NCBI GenBank assembly: GCA_028692975.1
Contig: JAQUWF010000023.1
Coordinates: 1-38,462, forward strand
From: Lachnospiraceae bacterium
GTDB lineage: Bacteria > Bacillota > Clostridia > Lachnospirales > Lachnospiraceae
Direction: 5' to 3'
DNA: 38,462 nucleotides
The notes under the pieces: generated by a model
Databases searched by the model: none
What the model saw: the letters and a program-made list of their open reading frames with translations, nothing else
What the model was told of the DNA's origin: nothing
Position numbers and translations under genes: made by a program
Shown: piece after piece, positions 33,580 through 38,462 of the stretch
Layout of the letters: each line of letters starts with the position of its first letter
Position numbering within the stretch: position 1 is the stretch's first letter

Positions 33580-35184
33580 TTATGCCTGAGGGCCAGCAGA
33601 AACTAATGCTTTACCTTCTGCATTTCCTTCATACTTCGCAAAGTTCTTAACAAAACGAGCTGCCAGATCTTTTGCTTTCACTTCCCATTCAGAAACATCT
33701 GTGTAAGTGTCGCGAGGATCTAAGATAGCTGGATCTACGCCTGGAAGTTCAGTTGGAACTTCGAAGTTGAAATGTGGAATCTCTTTGGTAGGAGCTGTCT
33801 TAATAGCGCCAGACAGGATCGCATCGATGATACCACGGGTATCTTTGATAGAGATACGTTTGCCTGTGCCGTTCCATCCTGTGTTAACCAGGTATGCTTT
33901 TGCACCGCTCTTTTCCATTTTCTTAACCAGTTCGTCTGCATATTTGGTAGGATGCAGTTCCAGGAATGCCTGGCCAAAGCAAGCTGAGAAAGTAGGTGTA
34001 GGCTCAGTAATACCACGCTCTGTACCAGCAAGTTTTGCTGTGAAGCCTGACAGGAAGTAGTATTTGGTCTGTTCTGGTGTCAGGATAGATACTGGAGGCA
34101 GTACGCCGAAAGCATCTGCTGACAGGAAGATTACGTTCTTTGCTGCAGGAGCTGCAGAAACAGGACGTACAATATTGTCAATGTGATTGATCGGGTAAGA
34201 AACACGAGTATTCTCGGTTACGCTCTTATCATCAAAGTCAATCTTGCCTTCTGCATCCAGAGTAACGTTCTCAAGAAGAGCATCTTTTCTGATTGCATTG
34301 TAGATATCCGGCTCAGATTCTTTGTCCAGATTGATAACCTTTGCGTAGCATCCACCTTCAAAGTTGAATACGCCGTTGTCATCCCAGCCGTGCTCGTCAT
34401 CACCGATGAGGAGACGTTTCGGGTCTGTAGACAGTGTAGTCTTACCTGTTCCGGAAAGTCCGAAGAAGATAGCGGTGTTTTCACCGTTCATATCTGTATT
34501 TGCTGAGCAGTGCATAGAAGCGATGCCCTTCAGTGGCAGATAGTAGTTCATCATAGAGAACATACCTTTTTTCATTTCTCCGCCGTACCATGTGTTGATA
34601 ATAACCTGCTCACGGCTTGAGATATTGAACACTACAGCTGTCTCAGAGTTCAGGCCGAGTTCTTTGTAGTTCTCAACTTTTGCTTTGGAAGCATTGTATA
34701 CAACGAAGTCTGGCTCGAAATTCTTCAGTTCTTCATCGGTTGGGATGATGAACATATTCTTTACGAAATGTGCCTGCCAAGCCACTTCAACGATAAAACG
34801 GATAGCCATTCTTGTATCTGCATTAGCGCCACAGAAAGCGTCTACAACAAAAAGTCTCTTATTAGAAAGCTCTTCCTGTGCGATTTTCTTAACTACATCC
34901 CATGTCTCTTTGCTGGTTGGGTGATTGTCGTTTTTGTACTCATCAGAAGTCCACCAAACGGTGTCTTTTGAATTCTCGTCCATAACGATGAACTTATCCT
35001 GAGGTGAACGTCCGGTATAAATACCTGTCATAACGTTTACTGCACCCAGTTCGCTCTCCTGACCTTTTTCGAAGCCTTCCAGCTCTTTTTTGGTCTCTTC
35101 ATTGAATAACTCGTCAAAAGTAGGATTGTAAACCACTTCCGTTGTTCCTGTGATACCATATTTACTTAAATCTACATTTGCCAT
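33580..35184 (-). CDS. pckA: Phosphoenolpyruvate carboxykinase (ATP)
   Basis: Converts oxaloacetate and ATP to PEP, CO2 and ADP; in an acetogen it links acetyl-CoA-derived oxaloacetate to gluconeogenesis, or can run toward oxaloacetate. The 534 residues include the kinase-1a P-loop [19 protein letters not shown], kinase-2 motif [11 protein letters not shown], the PEPCK-specific region [12 protein letters not shown], and [18 protein letters not shown] chose ATG 35184 ([10 protein letters not shown]) with AGAGG 10 nt upstream; a GTG at 35190 is 4 nt from the same site and cannot be excluded. It has its own promoter, a ~95-nt leader and a strong terminator. Confidence 0.96.
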   Translation of the reverse strand: MANVDLSKYGITGTTEVVYNPTFDELFNEETKKELEGFEKGQESELGAVNVMTGIYTGRSPQDKFIVMDENSKDTVWWTSDEYKNDNHPTSKETWDVVKKIAQEELSNKRLFVVDAFCGANADTRMAIRFIVEVAWQAHFVKNMFIIPTDEELKNFEPDFVVYNASKAKVENYKELGLNSETAVVFNISSREQVIINTWYGGEMKKGMFSMMNYYLPLKGIASMHCSANTDMNGENTAIFFGLSGTGKTTLSTDPKRLLIGDDEHGWDDNGVFNFEGGCYAKVINLDKESEPDIYNAIRKDALLENVTLDAEGKIDFDDKSVTENTRVSYPINHIDNIVRPVSAAPAAKNVIFLSADAFGVLPPVSILTPEQTKYYFLSGFTAKLAGTERGITEPTPTFSACFGQAFLELHPTKYADELVKKMEKSGAKAYLVNTGWNGTGKRISIKDTRGIIDAILSGAIKTAPTKEIPHFNFEVPTELPGVDPAILDPRDTYTDVSEWEVKAKDLAARFVKNFAKYEGNAEGKALVSAGPQA

Positions 35185-35284
35185 CTGCACTCTACCTCTT
35201 TCTTTTTATAGTGTGTACTAGATTCATAAAATCTGATGTCAGGTCATATTTTTGTATTATTTCCTGTACAATCGAATTTTTTTA

Positions 35285-35313
35285 ATTATCTCATTTTACC
35301 CTGTAAATGTCAA
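35285..35313 (-). promoter_or_regulatory. Promoter of pckA
   Basis: On the minus strand TTGACA (35313-35308), 17-nt spacer, GATAAT (35290-35285). Just upstream (35319-35342) lies the inverted repeat TTTAACAA-N9-TTGTTAAA, a possible operator. Confidence 0.75.
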
Positions 35314-35389
35314 TACTTTAACAACCTTTCATTTTGTTAAAATACCTTAAAATACAGTTAAAAAAAATATAACTTCATTCAAATCGATG

Positions 35390-36784
35390 CTAATCGATTC
35401 CATTTAGCTCCTGATACAGGTTTTTTGCAAAGCTGTCCGTCATGCCGCTGATATAGTCCGTGACCAGCAAAAGCCGTAGATACACCTGCTCTCCATGGCT
35501 TTTATCCTTTGCATAAAAATGATAAATCTGCTTATAGTTTTCCGAGATAAGCGTCACATACTTCGCTTCCATCATACCCATGGGTTTACCCTCATCGTAC
35601 TGGATCACCGCCGGGATCATCTTGTCCAGCAGATAGGTGATGATGGTGTTCGCCGCGATTTCCAGCTTCAGGATCGGTCTGGAGGTAAATACATAATCAT
35701 AGGCGATCTGTCCCAGCGCATGAATCAATCTTTCTGCCCCGGTATGGTAGAAAATATCGTGGGGATAATTCCCCTGCATAATCGTCTTGTAATGAGAGGT
35801 AAATCCCTCGGTAGCGCAGTAGATCAGATACCCCTGCATGCGCACCAGCCAATTCTGCACCGCATATTCCTGTGGATTGATCATATTATGCTCCAGTGCA
35901 CGCTGGTACTGCTGCTCCAGCACCTGTACCGGATACCCATCCACGTATCTTTTTAATTCTTTGACCAGGCCGTCATAGGTGATGCAACCCTTCTTGTAAG
36001 CATCCTCAATATCTGCTGTGCGGTAGGCGATATCGTCTGCCGCCTCCAGCACGAAAGTCAGCGGATGGCGTTTTCCATTGGTCCCTGTCTCCTTCTGAAT
36101 CTGACCAAAAAGTTCCCTTTCCGAATAGAAAAATCCCATCTTTTTATCCTTCACATTACCACTCTTCGTATCGATATTCGTCGATGCGACCGGATATTTC
36201 ACGATGGTATTGAGCAATCCATAGGTGAGGTTCATGCCGTTTTCGTTGACCAGAAAATGCAGCTTGGACACCAGACGGAGTGCCTGGGCATTTCCCTCAA
36301 AGTGGTACACATCCTGTATCTGCTCCTCACTCAGCATATCCACCACGCGTTCCTCCCCCACCTTCAAAAGAGGCAGATTCTTCCGGAACCAGTCACGGAT
36401 GGCATCCTCACCGAAATGTCCGAAGGGCGGATTCCCAATATCATGGATAAGCCCAGCACATTGAAGGATATCACAGATCTGGGACTTAGTCTCAAGATTC
36501 AACTGATCGTCGGTCTGGTTTTGCAGGATATAATTCCCGATATTTTGTCCCAGAGACTTTGCCAGGGAGGATACCTCCATGGAATGGGTCAGGCGGGTGC
36601 GGATAAAGTCGCTCTTATCCAGAGGAAAGACCTGGGTTTTGTCCTGTAAACGGCGAAAAGAAGCACTACCAATAATTCTATGGTAGTCCTTCTCAAATTC
36701 GCTTCGCAAATCAGCACCCTTTTTGGTTGTATTTTTCTGATACGTTCCATTGCGTCTCGCCGCAAGTAACTGATTCCATTCCAT
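35390..36784 (-). CDS. dgt: Deoxyguanosinetriphosphate triphosphohydrolase-like HD protein
   Basis: Dgt-family enzymes hydrolyse dNTPs to nucleoside and tripolyphosphate. The 464 residues contain the HD-domain metal ligands in RTRLTHSMEVSSLA, GLIHDIGNPPFGHFGEDAI and EAADDIAYRTADIEDAYKKG, plus SASFRRLQDKTQVFPL, typical of dGTPase. The exact dNTP preference is not given by sequence. It starts 2 nt after the thrC stop, so the two are cotranscribed, although no functional link is known. Around its stop an ATCGAT / ATCGAT hairpin and a T8 run further on form at best a weak terminator. Confidence 0.92.
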   Translation of the reverse strand: MEWNQLLAARRNGTYQKNTTKKGADLRSEFEKDYHRIIGSASFRRLQDKTQVFPLDKSDFIRTRLTHSMEVSSLAKSLGQNIGNYILQNQTDDQLNLETKSQICDILQCAGLIHDIGNPPFGHFGEDAIRDWFRKNLPLLKVGEERVVDMLSEEQIQDVYHFEGNAQALRLVSKLHFLVNENGMNLTYGLLNTIVKYPVASTNIDTKSGNVKDKKMGFFYSERELFGQIQKETGTNGKRHPLTFVLEAADDIAYRTADIEDAYKKGCITYDGLVKELKRYVDGYPVQVLEQQYQRALEHNMINPQEYAVQNWLVRMQGYLIYCATEGFTSHYKTIMQGNYPHDIFYHTGAERLIHALGQIAYDYVFTSRPILKLEIAANTIITYLLDKMIPAVIQYDEGKPMGMMEAKYVTLISENYKQIYHFYAKDKSHGEQVYLRLLLVTDYISGMTDSFAKNLYQELNGID

Positions 36785-36786
36785 AA

Positions 36787-38274
36787 TTAAATTCCCAGTA
36801 TATTCTTTACCGCTTCCGGCATTTTGTCTGCATCAACAACAGTGTCATGTAATACTTTTGCATTGCGGATATCTTCGATGGCCCTGGGTACGGCTACGCC
36901 GGATAATTCACAGAGTTTGTCCACCTGCTCAAAGTCAGACAGTGCATCATATTCCGGTGCAACAGCATCCATAACGCTTCTGGTGAATTTGTATGGGCTT
37001 GCCGTAGACGCAATAACCGTCTTGGTGGTATCGCCTGTCTGCTCCACATATTTCTGGTATACCGCAGAAGCCACGCCTGTATGGGTATCCATCACATATC
37101 CGGTATCTTTGTACACACGGCGGATCTCGGCTCTATTTTCCTCTTCAGAAGCATAATTGCCATAGAAGTCAGCCAACGCCTGGCGCATTTCCTCTGTGAT
37201 CTCGTATTTTCCGTCTTTGACCAGTTCTTCCATCATCTCTTTGTTCTTCATAGCGTCCCCGCCTGCCAGACGGTAGATCAGACGCTCCAGATTGCTGGAG
37301 ATCAGAATATCCATAGACGGTGAAGTAGTCAGGATAAAATCACGGTTACGATTATACTCCCCTGTCTGGAAGAAATCATACAGGACTTTATTATCATTGG
37401 AAGCACAGATCAGTTTTTCGATGGGCAGGCCCATATTCTTGGCATAATACGCAGCCAGAATATTTCCAAAGTTTCCCGTGGGAACGACTACATTGATCTT
37501 TTCACATTCTTCGATCTGACCTGTCCGGCACATAGTCGCATAAGCATACACATAGTAAGCGATCTGTGGAACAAGACGTCCGATATTGATAGAGTTTGCG
37601 GAGGAAAACTGGAATCCTGCTCCGGCAAGTTCCTCTGCCATCTCCTTGTCATTAAAGATCTTCTTTACCATATTCTGGGCATCATCAAAGTTACCGCGGA
37701 TAGCCACAACATAGGTATTGTCACCTTTTTGTGTCACCATCTGTTTCTCCTGGATCGGGCTGACCCCATCCTTTGGATAGAATACGATAATTTTCGTTCC
37801 AGGTACATCCGCAAAGCCTGCCATAGCAGCCTTCCCTGTATCACCGGAAGTAGCTGTCAGGATTACGATCTCATTTTTCACATTATTTTTTCTGGCAGCC
37901 GTAGTCATGAGATGGGGCAGGATAGACAGTGCCATATCTTTGAATGCGATGGTTGCGCCATGGAACAGTTCCAGATAATATGCACCGTCTTTTTTTACCA
38001 GCGGCGCGATTTCTTTCGTATCAAATTTCTCATCATAAGCACTGTTGATACAATGCTTTAATTCCTCCTCCGTAAAATCCGTAAGGAATAATTTCATAAC
38101 TTCATAGGCAACTTCCTGATAGGACATATGTGCCAGCTGATCAACACTCACATCAAATCTGGGAATCGTAGTGGGAACAAAGAGTCCACCGTCTTCTGAT
38201 AATCCCTGCAGGATTGCTCTTGATGCAGTGACCGGTTGATTATTGCTTCTTGTGCTTTTGTATAAAATTTCCAT
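36787..38274 (-). CDS. thrC: Threonine synthase
   Basis: PLP-dependent conversion of O-phosphohomoserine to threonine, the last step of threonine synthesis. The 495-residue protein is of the longer class: N-terminal YKSTRSNNQPVTASRAILQG, the PLP-lysine motif HGATIAFKDMALSILPHL, the phosphate-binding TATSGDTGKAAMAGF, and PTGNFGNILAAYYAKNMGLP. Length fits. GGAG lies 7 nt before the ATG. A strong promoter at 38360-38388 gives a leader of about 80 nt with no evident T-box or riboswitch. It is followed 2 nt later by dgt. Confidence 0.96.
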   Translation of the reverse strand: MEILYKSTRSNNQPVTASRAILQGLSEDGGLFVPTTIPRFDVSVDQLAHMSYQEVAYEVMKLFLTDFTEEELKHCINSAYDEKFDTKEIAPLVKKDGAYYLELFHGATIAFKDMALSILPHLMTTAARKNNVKNEIVILTATSGDTGKAAMAGFADVPGTKIIVFYPKDGVSPIQEKQMVTQKGDNTYVVAIRGNFDDAQNMVKKIFNDKEMAEELAGAGFQFSSANSINIGRLVPQIAYYVYAYATMCRTGQIEECEKINVVVPTGNFGNILAAYYAKNMGLPIEKLICASNDNKVLYDFFQTGEYNRNRDFILTTSPSMDILISSNLERLIYRLAGGDAMKNKEMMEELVKDGKYEITEEMRQALADFYGNYASEEENRAEIRRVYKDTGYVMDTHTGVASAVYQKYVEQTGDTTKTVIASTASPYKFTRSVMDAVAPEYDALSDFEQVDKLCELSGVAVPRAIEDIRNAKVLHDTVVDADKMPEAVKNILGI

Positions 38275-38359
38275 TTTTAATCTCCTCTATCTTTCCATAT
38301 ATAAGGGATTCTGACCTTTTTCTGTCCTAATCTCTCTTTTCTGGTTTGATTTATGCATT

Positions 38360-38388
38360 AGTATACCACAAGAAAAACGGATTGCCAA
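38360..38388 (-). promoter_or_regulatory. Promoter of thrC-dgt
   Basis: On the minus strand TTGGCA (38388-38383), 17-nt spacer, TATACT (38365-38360) with an extended -10 TGG. Confidence 0.8.
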
Positions 38389-38417
38389 CAAAATTGAAAA
38401 ATCATGGCATCCTCCAT

Positions 38418-38455
38418 AAAAAAAGCCACAAACCATAATTATGCGGTTTGTGACC
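38418..38455 (-). terminator. Terminator of a gene beyond the right edge
   Basis: On the minus strand the arms GGTCACAAACC and GGTTTGTGGC flank GCATAATTAT and are followed by T7, upstream of the thrC promoter. The gene it ends lies outside the window. Confidence 0.8.
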
Positions 38456-38462
38456 TTTCTCT

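Noticed and set aside
38275..38353. T-box or riboswitch in the thrC leader
   Set aside because: The leader is only about 80 nt and has no T-box core or terminator.

Overview
The window looks like a chromosomal segment of an acetogenic, low-to-mid GC Firmicute of the Lachnospiraceae, most like Blautia. The reasons are a Wood-Ljungdahl carbon monoxide dehydrogenase/acetyl-CoA synthase operon, a methylenetetrahydrofolate reductase gene without metV or rnfC-like partners next to it, AGGAGG-type ribosome binding sites, and core genes typical of Clostridia (DUF512 radical SAM protein, der, a T-box on pheS, a long-form prs). The genus is inferred from content, not proven. I see no phage, insertion sequence, CRISPR array, rRNA or tRNA.

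Layout. 1-10500 (minus strand) is one acetogenesis operon, read right to left: a His-rich putative nickel protein, cooT, metF, a first CooC-type ATPase, the CODH gene (cooS/acsA), a second CooC ATPase, two tandem acetyl-CoA synthase genes (acsB), and acsD, which runs off the left edge. A strong promoter (TTGATA-17-TATAAT) with an 18-bp perfect palindrome just downstream drives the operon, and weaker internal promoters precede acsB copy 1 and acsD. 10770-11607 is an aldo/keto reductase. 11683-16016 (minus) is gpsA-plsY-der-DUF512. prs is divergent from it. 17387-18985 is a membrane protein I do not recognise. 19132-22584 (minus) holds an EF-G2-like GTPase and the serine/threonine transporter sstT. 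22872-26273 (plus) is the aromatic operon aroF-tyrA-aroA. 26312-32170 (minus) is a Phe T-box leader, then pheS, a 71-bp repeat array, pheT, a histidine phosphatase and queA. 32252-33187 is a YihY/BrkB membrane protein. A 6S RNA follows at about 33271-33455 (plus), then pckA, and finally thrC-dgt from its own promoter near the right edge.

How the genes work together. MetF makes methyl-H4folate, CooS reduces CO2 to CO, and AcsB joins CO, a methyl group (delivered by the corrinoid protein of which AcsD is the small subunit) and CoA into acetyl-CoA. CooC1, CooC2, CooT and the His-rich protein form a plausible nickel delivery set for the nickel-containing CODH C-cluster and ACS A-cluster; they are encoded first and between the enzymes they would serve. 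PckA links the product to gluconeogenesis. The remaining blocks are housekeeping functions.

The points most worth a second look are the nickel module with its palindromic operator and a CsoR/RcnR-like G-tract site, the tandem acsB pair whose N-terminal domain has diverged far more than its A-cluster domain, and a decaying array of 71-bp hairpin-forming repeats inserted between pheS and pheT.
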